Assembly (NCBI RefSeq): GCF_002775205.1
Contig: NC_036453.1
Coordinates: 31,101,213 to 31,165,212, forward strand
Reading direction: 5' to 3'
Length of the DNA: 64,000 nt
DNA from: Xiphophorus maculatus
Lineage: Eukaryota; Chordata; Actinopteri; Cyprinodontiformes; Poeciliidae
The stretch's first letter is position 1. Every line of letters starts with the position of its first letter. A program made the position numbers and the translations under genes. The notes under the pieces were generated by a model. The model had not been told where the DNA came from and did not search any database. It saw only the letters and a list, made by a program, of their open reading frames with translations. Positions 47,944 through 58,827 of this stretch are shown here, in pieces.

Positions 47944-50900
47944 ATGTCTGCTGACAGTAACACATTTGAAAGCGTAAAAGCTGTTATCTTGTCAGCTCAT
48001 AAAAGCACCACATCAGAAGAGAAGGTCAGCTTCTACAACCGCTGGGCAGAAAACTACGATCAGGTGAGAAAAGACACATGTGGTGGGTTTATTTTCTTAT
48101 TCCAGGTTTAATAGCAATGACAAACTAAATGCTAAAATTAAGATTAATGAACAGTTATTTAAAGAAAAGTGGCAAATAAAGTGTTTTTTTTGTTTTCTTT
48201 TGATGCTAATCTTCTATGTTTCCGTTAGTTGCTACATGTGAAAGACATTTCCTCAGTAAGCCAAAGTTTCTTTTACACCTACTAAACTTTAATTTTACAT
48301 TTGGTGCAAAATTCCAATCTATGTTAGTAAAATGACAAAGGTTTTCACTTTGCTTCACTGGTGACCTTTATTTGAGGCCTCAGTGCTCGACTCGGCCGTC
48401 ATGGGTTCAAGTCCCGACTCGTTGACCTTTGCTGCATGTCTTCATCGTTTCTCACAACGCGCTTTCCTGTCACTTCACTATCACATAAAGACAACTTGAG
48501 CCAAAAAGAAAATCAGCCAGATAAACACCAACATTTTAAGTCATAATTGACACAGACTCACAAAGTAATTTGTTTAATATTTGGTGAATAATTTGATTTT
48601 GTAGCATGCCATTTTAATCATTTCTGCAACGTTCTGAACCTTACGTTGCATAATTTGCTCAATCAAAACACTGTTTAACTCTACTGAGCTCAGTGTATTC
48701 CTTTAAACAAATTTTTCTACATCTTAAAACAGTGTTTTCTCGTAAACGTGGAACTGGGAGATCAAAGAAAACGGCTTTTGTTTCAGTTTTTACCATATTA
48801 TAAACAGGATGTGGCCGTTTTGGATTACCGTGCACCAAGTCTGGCAGCAGACTGCATCTCGTCCCATTTCAGCAACGTGCGAGAGGCAGCCGTCGTGCTG
48901 GATGTGGCATGTGGTACCGGACTGGTGGCCAAACACGTGAGTAGCAGCTACACTGATCAGATAGACAGACAGAGAGATAAGTGTTATTAACAAATCTACA
49001 CATCCCAGTTAAAGGCCAGTTTTGTTGAAGCACCTTTTTGAATCAATTTGGCATTCACTCTTCTTGATAGTCCAGAGCTAAATCTGGAGTAAATCAGCGG
49101 GGTCACTCGGAAAGAGCTGTAGACTAGAGATATTCATTCACTCTGAGAAAAACAAGAAAAAGTGGGCACAGTAGCAGTAGTATATTACTTTTATATAAAT
49201 ATGTTTTTACATATTTGTTAAAACTGTCACAATGTTTGTTATGAGACAGATAATCTGTGAAAAGATCGATCTCCTCCAGGTCTAAAACATGCATCACTTC
49301 CGACAAAACAAACAACCAATCAGAGCCAGAAGGAGGGTCTTAGCGCTTTCAGTAAACCTTGTGTACTTGCTGCTAAATGTGCTTCTGGCAGAGAAATGAC
49401 TTAACGTTATTTGCTATCATCGGTGGCTATGCTAACTACCCTGAGCATTCACAACAGGATCTGCTTATGTGAAAATCTGTAGCAGTAGCAGAGATCAAGG
49501 AGCGAAGGGAGAGAAAGATCATCAGCGCCACATGAAATTGTGATTGACAGCGCTATGGCTGTGATTGGTTGTTTCTAGTTATCTCTAGTTAGTAGCATTG
49601 AGTGAAGACAGAAATCCCGATTTCTTCACAGATCATCTGTTTCATACCTTAAAACCATGACAAGGTAACACCTTCAACAAATATGTAAAAAAATATTTTT
49701 TATCAAAGTTACCTGCTGCAGCTTTAAAGGGAATGCCAATAGATTACGACCACAGAGCACTGAATGCTTAAATTGAATCCTAAGTTAAGCATTAGTGTAG
49801 AGGTGTAAATATGAATGCAACTGGGTTATTGCATTTTACATTTTTTTAATATTTAACTAATTTAAATATAAATTTTTTTAATATTTCAAAAATTTTTAAA
49901 TGTTGATGTTTTTTAATTTATAAAAAATACATGTATATATTTTTTATATATTTTGTAAATATAAAAATATGTATATTTATATATCTTTAAGATTATAAAT
50001 ATGTCTTTGTATTTTTTAGATTAAATATATTTCTATATTTGAAAATATATTTTTATATTAAAAATATAAAAAAAACATTTTTAATATTCAACATAGTTTT
50101 TTATATTAAAAATATACAAATATATTTTTAAAAGATAAATACATCTTTCGATACTAAGAAAATGTAATTTTTTTTTTTAATAGTTTTTATTTTACAAAAC
50201 TAGGTATGGTTATGGTAGTCGTACCATAACTAAAACTTGAAATTAAGAGCTTTGTTTAAGGACAGAGTCGCTATCATTGTCAGTCGTATGACTGATACAG
50301 AGATGTGTCTTTGTTGAACAGATGAAAAAACTCGGGTTTGAACATTTTGTGGGTGTGGATGGAAGCGAGGCCATGCTGGGCAGGGCGAGAGAGAGCGGCT
50401 TGTACCAGGACTTGAAGCAGTGCTTGCTGGGAGAGGAGCCTCTCCCCGTACAGTGGGGTAATTAAACCAACATCCTGTCATCTCATTAATCTCTGTGACC
50501 TTTATGATGGTTTCTACTTTCACTGCTTGTGACTTCTGTACATTTAAGTTCTGATTATTCTGGACAGCTTTTTTAAAAATTGTTAAATGTATGATGATGA
50601 GCTTCACTTTACCTCCTGCAGGCAGCTTTGATGTGGTTGTAATTGTTGGAGCGTTAAGTGCTGGTCAGGTCCCTATTGGTATCGCCAGACACTTGTGCAA
50701 TGCCACCAAATCAGGTCAGAGTATCATTTTATTTATTACTTTTTTAAGCTAATTTCTTCTGTCTTGTGGTAAATGTGTAATTTCTTCATTGCACTGTTTT
50801 ATCCTTCCACTAGGTGGCTCCATTTGCATGACAACCAGAAGTAACCAGGATAACTTGGAGTACAAAGCTGCCCTTGACAGCGAGCTGAGGAAGATGGAGG

Positions 50901-51016
50901 AAGAGGAGCTCTGGACTTGTTTAGAGGTCACCGAGGTCAAAGACTGGGAGAGGGCTGTATCAGAGAAGGAGGACGGCTACATATCTGGAGTTGTGTACCT
51001 CTATAAGAAACTGTAA
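47944..51016 (+). CDS. mettl27: Methyltransferase-like protein 27, 5 coding exons
   Basis: Small class I SAM-dependent methyltransferase of the WBSCR27/METTL27 family; its substrate is not known to me. Coding exons: 47944-48063, 48808-48936, 50322-50457, 50622-50714, 50814-51016, which join in frame to 681 nt (226 aa). The second exon acceptor is taken at 48806-48807 rather than 48785-48786 because it gives YDQ-DVAVLDYRAP, matching human YDQDVATLLYRAP. SAM motif I is LDVACGTG (71-78); the acidic motif II residue is Asp96 in VGVDGS; VIVGALSAGQVP and the GGSICMTTRSN strand follow, as in the human protein. The ATG lies 17 nt after an acceptor (AG 47925-47926), so an upstream non-coding exon is likely; a GTAAGT donor at 46911-46916 is a good candidate. 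An AATAAA at 51361-51366 fits as polyadenylation signal. The gene is head-to-head with nf2 and followed by two claudins, as METTL27 adjoins CLDN4/CLDN3 in human. Confidence 0.93.
48375..48475 (+). mobile_element. SINE head fragment in mettl27 intron 1
   Basis: Contains the B box-like CATGGGTTCAAGTCCCGACT and the TGCTGCATGTC body seen in fish tRNA-SINEs. No full TSD seen. Confidence 0.6.
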
Positions 51017-51039
51017 CGCATTATTTTGAATTGTTATGA

Positions 51040-51310
51040 GTTGCATGATGCAGTTGGTATCACTGTTGCCTTGCAGGATGAAGGTTGTGGGTTCAAATCC
51101 CAGGTTAGGATCTTTCTGCATGGAGTTTCTCCCTGTGCTTGCATCCGTTCTGTCGGGGTACTCCGGCTTCCTCCAACGGTCCAAAAACATGGACCGTTGT
51201 ATCTTTAAATTGTCCTGAGAGGTGTGCATGTTTTTCCTGGTGACCCGTCCAGGGTGCGACCCGAATGTCGCCCAAAAACAGCTGAAAATATCCAGCAAAG
51301 GATGAGCAGG
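51040..51310 (+). mobile_element. tRNA-derived SINE in the mettl27 3' untranslated region
   Basis: Head GATGCAGTTGGTATCACTG, B box GGGTTCAAATCCCAGG, then the ATGGAGTTTCTCCCTGTGC body and CCGTCCAGGGTGCGACCC. It starts about 25 bp after the mettl27 stop codon and ends 50 bp before the AATAAA. Confidence 0.85.
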
Positions 51311-51360
51311 TAAACACTATGAATGGTATATTGTTTTACTAAAGGATCTCTTAAGACTTG

Positions 51361-51366
51361 AATAAA
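51361..51366 (+). terminator. mettl27 polyadenylation signal
   Basis: AATAAA 345 bp after the mettl27 stop, just beyond the SINE. Confidence 0.55.
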
Positions 51367-52900
51367 ATATAATTATACTGTTTATATATTATTAAATTGT
51401 ACTTTTTAACTTTTGTAACTTTTAAATATAAAATTTTTGAATATTTAAATAATATTTAAGTATTTGTAAAAAATTTTAATATCGAAAACTATTCACATCC
51501 TACAACAAGTACATGAGGATGATCGACAGCACTAAGATCCTCCTCCTGGCTCTGATTGGTTGTTTCTGACCGAGCGGTTCACTTTTGCAGATTGCCATAG
51601 CAACACTGGGAGGTGGCAGATTAGCTTGATTTATTTCACAGATTACCTGTAAATATTAAGCTTTAATATCATTAAAGTAGTGGGTTTTTTTGTTTGTTTT
51701 TTTGATGTATCAACAATCTGTGAAGCCAAAACTCTTTTTTTTAAATCCGGGAGAGACCAAAATGTTTCCCATCCACCAGGTGTCACTGTTTCATCACCTT
51801 TTTATAGAAATGGTTCTCCAGTGCGTCACTGTACAAGCATTGTTTGGCTAAACCTCGAAGCCCTGAGGTGTGACTATATCCAAGCTTTACCAAACACATA
51901 AATCAGATTTTTTTTAAAGAATTAAGTTAATAAATACAAATAAATAATGCAAAGATAAACTCTGGCTGTTTATGTTATGGTTTATTCAAAGTTTGTCATT
52001 TGACTTTTCCATAAAAACTAAAAATTCCCATGGTTATTTATGAATTTATCTCCATAACACAGTCAATACAACAAACTTTATTTGTGACATTCTGGACGAC
52101 AGACATGCATTGTGTCTGTATAATCCTTTTCATTTGTATCAGCAAAACCCAAACCTTGTTCACTGAAACTCAATGACGTTTTCTCTGCAAACACGCTTCT
52201 TCTTCCTTCAACAAAACACATTTTGTTTTGATCTCTGTCAAACCAGTTTGTCCAGAAGCTTGTAATTACCAAAGCAAGCCCGGTAGTCCAGGTGATTCTC
52301 CTGGACATTTATTCCTTAATTAGTCATGACTAGTAAGAAAGCAATATACAATATATTCGTTCACATTTTGCATTTATTGAAAAATAAATTGGCAATAGAT
52401 TTTCTGTTATATGCTAAAATAAAAATATAATCACAATTAAATGCTTTGATGAAAAGTATTTACAGAAACATTTGTTGTGTAATAGGAAGAGCATTTATTT
52501 CAACACATTTAAGTGTATAAAGTAATAAAAAAGAAGTAAAAAGAATCATAGTCATTCAAGTTGCTATGTATTTGAAAGATAAAGTAAAAAAATAACCCCA
52601 AAACCTGAGGTAAAGTATTACATAAAAATTTATTCAGTGCATTAAAACACTAAAAAACAGTTGATGCAGTGCAATATCTCACATTACCATGGCGAGTTAA
52701 AACCAACAATTCAAGTTAAACAAGTTCATTCATCACAAGTTGTACATACTTCACTTGTTTTACTTGTGACAATCAGTACATGCGCACATAAAATGTTACA
52801 TTTTATTTTTGTCTCCTTCATTTTGATAAACGTCCTTCACATTAAACACAACAAATAATAATTATATCAAAATGAAACATTATCATCTATAAAACATTGA
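51367..52900. other. Interval between mettl27 and the long-tailed claudin
   Basis: AT-rich. An X-box-like ATTGCCATAGCAAC is at 51591-51604, in a stretch (CTGATTGGTTGTTTCT) that also occurs at 49560 in mettl27 intron 2 and so is probably repeat-derived. The lower end likely includes the claudin 3' untranslated region. Confidence 0.4.
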
Positions 52901-52959
52901 ACTACTAAGTAACTGCAAACTAAATGTAAACTGAAGTCTTCCTTCTTCTAGTGCTCATA

Positions 52960-53940
52960 TTACAGGTATGTTTTCTCTGGGTTTGCTGCTGCATCTTCAT
53001 TTTCACTGGCAGCTGATAAAGTTTCATCATCCATTTCAGCTCGTTTCAACTGAGACTTTGTTGATGGCGCGTCGCTGTGTTCGGACTTTCTCGACTCGGA
53101 CCTTTTCATCTGAGACTTTGTCGATGGAGCCCAGGATCTCTCTGAATCCTCTCTCACGTTCTGCTGGGATTCGACATCATATCCCAGCCTAGAGAACAGC
53201 TGAGGATAGGAGGGTGGCGCCCCAGAGCTTTGGGGCCTGGGCGACATGCGTTTGATGGGTTGAGCCAGCGCCGTCGGCACCCTGGAGAGACGGGAGCCAG
53301 CGCGGGAGGATCCATTAGAGGATCGGACTACCACATAGCGAGCTGAGGGGCTCTTGTCCGTGTCGTGGGCTTTGCCTGGGCAAGAGGACTTCATGAACAG
53401 ACCCCCTCCCAGGATGAGCAGAAACGCTGCCCCCCAGCCAATGTAGAGGCAAGCTCCCAGCTCCATCTTCAGAGCATCTATGGATGTGCTGTAGAAGTTC
53501 TTCACCACCGTCGTGGCCGCCCACACCGTTGGGATCAAACAGAGGAGCCCTGTGATCATCAGCACCACCCCCGCTGTTATGGCCACTTTCTCCTTCGCAC
53601 CACTTCCTTCTTCATCCAAGAAGCGGGTGCATTTTCCACCCACGAAGGCCAGGATGAGGCCAATGCTGCCTGTAGCGATGGCGAGGATCATGAGCGTCCT
53701 GGCGGCCTGCTTGTCGGTGCTGAGAGCCAGCTGGGACTCATAGGGTTTGCACTGCATATATCCTGTGCTTTGAACCACACAAGTCATCCAGATGCCCTCC
53801 CAGATAATCTGAGAGGTCACAATGGAGCTGCCCACGAAGGCAGTCACATTCCACATAGGCAGCACACAGCTGGTGAAGACCCCAACCCAGCCCAGGAGGC
53901 ACAGGATGCTGCCCAGCAGCTGCATCCCCATTGAGGCCAT
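52960..53940 (-). CDS. Claudin with extended cytoplasmic tail (326 aa)
   Basis: Tight-junction four-helix protein of the claudin-3/4-like group, encoded in one exon. Claudin signature is complete: Trp30, G49-I50-W51, Cys54, Cys64, Arg81 closing the first extracellular loop. Membrane helices are about 8-28, 82-101, 117-139 and 162-183. The family usually ends near 205-220 residues; here SARYV at 199-203, which looks like a normal claudin end, runs on for another 123 residues rich in Ser, Arg, Lys and Glu. That tail holds two copies of APSTKSQ(M/L)KR (271-280 and 291-300), Pro-rich PPSYP (242-246), and ends KTYL rather than the usual YV. The start at 53940 places Trp at the conserved position 30; a second ATG is at codon 4. 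Minus-strand AATAAA candidates lie at 52802-52807 and 52629-52634. I do not assign a fish claudin letter or number. Confidence 0.93.
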   Translation of the reverse strand: MASMGMQLLGSILCLLGWVGVFTSCVLPMWNVTAFVGSSIVTSQIIWEGIWMTCVVQSTGYMQCKPYESQLALSTDKQAARTLMILAIATGSIGLILAFVGGKCTRFLDEEGSGAKEKVAITAGVVLMITGLLCLIPTVWAATTVVKNFYSTSIDALKMELGACLYIGWGAAFLLILGGGLFMKSSCPGKAHDTDKSPSARYVVVRSSNGSSRAGSRLSRVPTALAQPIKRMSPRPQSSGAPPSYPQLFSRLGYDVESQQNVREDSERSWAPSTKSQMKRSESRKSEHSDAPSTKSQLKRAEMDDETLSAASENEDAAANPEKTYL

Positions 53941-56571
53941 GATGGGAAGATCTTTGAAGCTGCTGGAAAAATCCTCTCAGACCTTTAAGATGAGCCTCTC
54001 TTGATCCCTGCAGTGCTTGTTTTGCCTTTAGTGTCGCTCTCTCTTGCTCTTCTCTGCTATCTTTGTCAGTCCTCAACATGTGCTGCCTTTTTCACATGCC
54101 TTCCCCTCTAACCATGAACTTATCTGGAGTGTTCAACGTAGACTGCTGACAGTTTCGGTTCCTCTGCTATCCTCTGGTATCCTTTTGTGAAGTTCCAGGT
54201 GTGTCTTAGTTCAGCTGTACTTCATTTGTTTACAGGATATTTCCATCTGTTACTGTCCCTCCCCTTCTCAACATGTCCCTCTACGTGAGCGAGTGCCTTC
54301 TCTCCTGTCACCTGAGCGTCTGTCGCTGTGCTACTGGTCAGGCGTACATGTGCCACACCTATTCTACTGGGGAAAGAAGGAGGAGGAGGGTGACAGAAAG
54401 AAGTGACATAATCCATCCCCACTCCCATCGTCTCTCTTGATTGTTTAGGTGAAACCAATTTTCATTTAACTATAAATGAACGATACAAAATGCAGGATTA
54501 AATTAAGAGAGATTGAGATTGAGGGCCAATTAAGAAAATTGGCCTTGCTTTGGTAAAATGGTCTCACATTTTACCAAACGTTTTATTTATTATGATGCAC
54601 ATCATATTTGTGCTGAATAACCAAAAAGAAAAGGCCGTAAATTACCTATCAGGGATTCAGAGTAGCTGTGTTTCTAATGTTTTTTAGAAGAGCAGAAGTG
54701 AAACGCCAACTTCAGTTTCCTGGGACAAAACCAGTTTAACTGGACCAGCATCAGCTGAGGAGAAAAACTGGTTTAAAACATGCAAACACCTTTCCACCCT
54801 CACATACACACACACACACAAACACGCACACACAAAACAACATGAAATGTTTTAATTCATCCTGAAATTATACTTATTCCTTTTATCTTTGGAATGCTAT
54901 CAGTGATAGCTTTTATATTTATTTCTTGATTAGTCTTGATATGTAATTAATTTGCTTGTACATAGTTGTAAATTTCCTTTGTTTCTCTCTTCTCATATTT
55001 CCTCGTTCGGTGTTGCCATTGTCAACAGCTTTGAGGGTTTTTCCTCAATTATGTCTGGAACGTTTCGGCTTAAATTTCCCATGCTTTAAATAGACTGCAG
55101 CAACAGAAACTCGGTACTTTACAGAAGATCTTTATGAGTATTTGTAGAAAATCAATCTGGATTTTGTGACAAGGGAAAGATAAATAAGGCGTAATGGAAT
55201 TAAACCTAAAATATTGGCCATGTTTTTGTAACATCTCAAAAAGTATCTTCCAAACTTAGATTGCTATTAAAATAAAAAAGAATTTTGAGAGTCAGTTTTC
55301 TCAAAATATGAACGATGATGCAGAAAATTTTGTTTTGCATGAGGTAAGTAACTGATTAACAATTGGTAGCAGGTACAATAAGTATTTATCAGGTCAATGT
55401 TTATGTTAGTAATTATATTTTTCATATTCTTAATGAAATATGTCTGTAAACAAAAATGTTTTGGCCTTGCTCAAGACCTTGTTGATGATGAAACTCAACT
55501 TTAATTTCTATCTGAAATTTAAGATTTTGATTGTCAGTTTCTTTTTTCCACACTTTAGAGTTTGAGTAGCACAATCTCTAATATTTCTATTGACATGAAA
55601 TTTGCATCAGATGTTTGTAGCAGTCCAAGTAATGCACACATGCAAAGAAATCAATACAATTTAGTCCACGAATGGGTTTATGTGCAATGAAGAGGAATGG
55701 TACAGGTACAAAGGTGTTCAACAAAAAAGAACAGGATGTTCACAGAGAGTCAAGAAATCAGCTGGAATCTGTAAGTATTTAGAAAGTGTTTGTGTTGCTG
55801 TCTTTAAATAAATATAATCTTTCCTAATATTAACTGACAGCCTATAGAATATTTTTTCTGTCAGACTTGAACCTTCAGAGACACATAAAGGTAATTTAAA
55901 AGTCAGCCTTTTGTAACCTAAAGAACATTTCTACGATTAAAGGACTGAAGTCTCAACAAGACCTTGAGAAATTCGTCCATGTGTTTTTCTCTAATCAAAT
56001 TGATCATTACAACATCACAGGTCTTCCTAAAAAAAATAAATCCTCCAGTTGCAGCTGATCCAGAAAGCTGCTGCTGGCGTTCTGACTAAAACCAGGAGGA
56101 TAGAGCCCACTTCTGAAGTCCTTTCACTGGCTTCCTGTAGCTCAGACAATAGACTTTAAAATACTTTTTGTTAGTTTATAAACCACTTTAGTTCAGTTTT
56201 TATTCATATCCCAAGGGCGGATTGGTTTGCAGCAATAACTGATACCCTATTGCATTGCTTTTAGTTTTTGATATGCAAATGATACCTAGCGTCCCACTTA
56301 TTAATTAATAACATACATCTCACAATAGCAAATAAAAATTTTACCATAGAACACCATAACCTAGTAGAATAGGAGACATATTTAAAATAGCTTATTGTAC
56401 CTCAAATATTGATTTCTGAACTCTTCCTTAGTTAAAACATTATTATTGATGTTTCTAAATGAATATGACCTCTTTTTTCTTTGCGTTATTAGGGGTCTGT
56501 AAACACTGTATCTTTATTGTTATTTTGACCATTTCTCATTTTTTGCAAATAAATACAAAAGTTTTACTTGC
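53941..56571. other. Upstream region of the long-tailed claudin and non-genic DNA
   Basis: The first few hundred bases should contain the claudin 5' untranslated region and promoter; no TATA box stands out. A CA repeat is at 54805-54835. An L2-like fragment lies near 56 kb. Confidence 0.45.
55985..56200 (+). mobile_element. L2-like LINE 3' fragment
   Basis: Translates to LQLIQKAAAGVLTKTRR, the end of an L2/Maui-type reverse transcriptase (usually LQ..QNAAARVLT). Decayed beyond about 60 codons. Confidence 0.65.
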
Positions 56572-56748
56572 AATTAGGAGACATGGGGGAGGAGGGCGCT
56601 AGTGAGCACCGCATGGAGTAGACGTGTTTTTTTGTTTTTGTTTGGGGGTTTTTGGCTTCTCGCCACTTAAAAGTAATTTCTTATTTACATTGATATTTCA
56701 CTCATATTTCGGCTTCCCCGGGCTCTGACCAACTGTTTTGACGTTGAG

Positions 56749-57026
56749 GATGACTAAACCCAAGGCGGATAAAGGAAAGAAGAGAGATAAGGCTCCGAAC
56801 TGGGCAGCACGTGCTGGAGCTAGCTAGCTAGCTAGCAAGCGACAACCGCAACAGAAGCTGAACCAGCATGTGAGCAGGATACGGGATCCTCTACCGTCCT
56901 TGCTGCAATAAATAACATGAGCAAGACGATGAATGGTAGATTTAACGATCTTGAAGCAACCCTCGCTTCGACCCAGGCATATTTATTAAATCTCGTCGAC
57001 CGGATTAAGGAGGTGGAAGATGCTAC
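56749..57026 (+). pseudogene. L1 ORF1 fragment
   Basis: Opens MTKPKADKGKKRDKAPNWAA, with a short coiled-coil-like stretch further on (SKTMNGRFNDLEATLASTQA). An in-frame stop occurs in the TAGC repeat near 56820, and the frame is then cut by the insertion near 57027. Confidence 0.6.
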
Positions 57027-57224
57027 ATTAGGGTAACCAGACGTCCCCGATTTCCGGGGACAGTCCCCGTTTTAGATGGCCTGTCCCCGGCTGACGCCGT
57101 CCCCGGAAAAGTCCCCGATTTTGGCGTTTTATGAATGAGGGAGAAAAAAAAGTTTCCTATAGATTGTTATTACGGTAGCCAGAGACTCCATATACCAAGA
57201 GATTAGGATTACGCTGCTTTCAGC

Positions 57225-58330
57225 ACTATTGTTGGGCGACGAATGCAAGGGCCTTGGTATACTGGCAGGAAGGTGATGCTCAAAAACTGTCTGCAAATTC
57301 CCCCGTTGGGTGGCTATTGAAAGAAGTAGTGTTATAAACAGTTCTCTTCCGGCACTTCTTGTCTCAACACCAATATCTCCTACAAATAGTGGAGTAAATA
57401 ATTAGATTGCTTTAAATTGTTTGAAAATATGGAAACAAATGAAGTTACTGTAGATTACGGGAGACCTCAGTTCATGGCCCAGTTTACCGTAACCATGCTT
57501 TTCCCCCATCACTATCGGATATATCATTTAAAAATTGGAGACTGAAAGGCCTAACTACACTGAAAAAATTGTATATCAACAAAACGTTTGCTTCATTTGC
57601 AATGTTGAGGGACTGTTTCTTTCTTCTGGATGCAGATTTTTTCAGATATTTGCAAATTAGAAATTATGTTCAAATTAACATCCCGAATTTCGTATCTCTT
57701 CCGGAAGAAAATTAGATATGCAAAATGCTGTTGGGCTCTCCAGAATCCAAAAAATAATAATTTCAAGCTTTGTTGGCATCTTTGCAGAGCGAATTAATTT
57801 AGTCACAAACTCATTGAGGGCTGCGTGGGAGGAGGAGCTGGGCTTGCAGATTGGGAGTGAGGTCTGGGAGGATCCGGTCATGTTCTATCAATGTAACGCA
57901 AAGTTAATTCAGTTCAAGGTGTTTCATAGACTCCACTATTCTAAAATTAATTGCACAGAATATTCCCCTCAATATCTTCAAAATGTGATAAATGCAAGTC
58001 TGCTGATGGCTCCCTGTCACATTTGTTCTGGTCATGCCCCAAACTCTTCCAATATTGGTGTGACATCTTCAACTTGTTTTCTGAAGTATGTAAGTATGCA
58101 CAATGGTTCCAGAACCCCAGATCGCATTGTTTGGATATTCTTCTTCACTTAGGAACCGCAGCATTTCTATGCAAACGACTGTCGTGTATGGAATGGTAAT
58201 AGCTAAGAAAGTAAAATGAAGATTGTGGAAAACTGACAAGGTTCCTCAGTTTAAAATGTGGTTAAGTGATTTTACTGAGATTCCTCATTTGGAGAAACTG
58301 CGGTATAATGTTGTGGGCTTCACTAATAAG
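57225..58330 (+). pseudogene. L1 ORF2 C-terminal remnant
   Basis: Decayed by frameshifts and stops. The C-terminal cysteine motif survives near 57975-58050: CDKCKSADGSLSHLFWSC, the CX2C...HX4C pattern of L1 ORF2 ends. No reverse transcriptase core is left. Confidence 0.75.
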
Positions 58331-58350
58331 TTCTGTAGTATCTGGCAGCC

Positions 58351-58487
58351 TGCCCTGCGACAGACTGGCGACCTGTCCAGGGTGTACCCCGCCTCTCGCC
58401 CGGAACGTAGCTGGAGATGGGCACCAGCAGCCCTCCCGACCCCATTAGGGACAAGGGTGAACAGAAAATGGATGGATGGATGGATGG
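58351..58487 (+). mobile_element. 5'-truncated SINE nested in the L1 remnant
   Basis: Contains GACTGGCGACCTGTCCAGGG, CCCCGCCTCTCGCCC and a (GGAT)n tail, matching the 3' half of the 14-kb SINE. Flanked by a perfect 14-bp duplication AGTATCTGGCAGCC (58337-58350, 58488-58501). Confidence 0.9.
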
Positions 58488-58827
58488 AGTATCTGGCAGC
58501 CGTTTTTGGACCATCGTTCTCAGTCTAAGACTGACCGTGATGCTGCCACCCGTGCCTTTATGGACAGGTAGTACCATCCTAAAGCGTAAATTGTGATCAG
58601 TGCAGTGTAACCAGTTATTTAGATAATTTCCCTGACTTGTTTTTATTTTTTTTTTAATTTTTAGTTATTGTATGTTTTATTTTCATTGTCTTATTGGTAA
58701 GAGTATATTTTTCTTATACAGTAATGTATTAAATATATATGTATATGCTTCATACTCTTATGTATGATTTATGTACGCTGTATTTTGAAAACTTAATAAA
58801 TATATATATATTAAAGGAATTAGGAGA

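Larger units (their letters stand above)
56582..58817 (+). mobile_element. Internally deleted L1-like LINE
   Basis: Flanked by a 10-bp duplication AATTAGGAGA (56572-56581 and 58818-58827). The 5' part encodes the start of an ORF1-like protein from 56749 (MTKPKADKGKKRDKAP...), then about 200 bp of foreign sequence starting TTAGGGTAACCAGACGTCCC (about 57027-57224), then ORF2 remnants. Most of ORF1 and ORF2 is missing. It ends in an A/T-rich tail with AATAAA. Confidence 0.85.

Noticed and set aside
48787-48807. Upstream acceptor for mettl27 exon 2 (adds FLPYYKQ)
   Set aside because: In frame and possible, but the downstream acceptor restores the family sequence YDQDVA exactly; the longer form may be a minor isoform.
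53365-53934. 189-codon plus-strand frame
   Set aside because: Antisense shadow of the long-tailed claudin.
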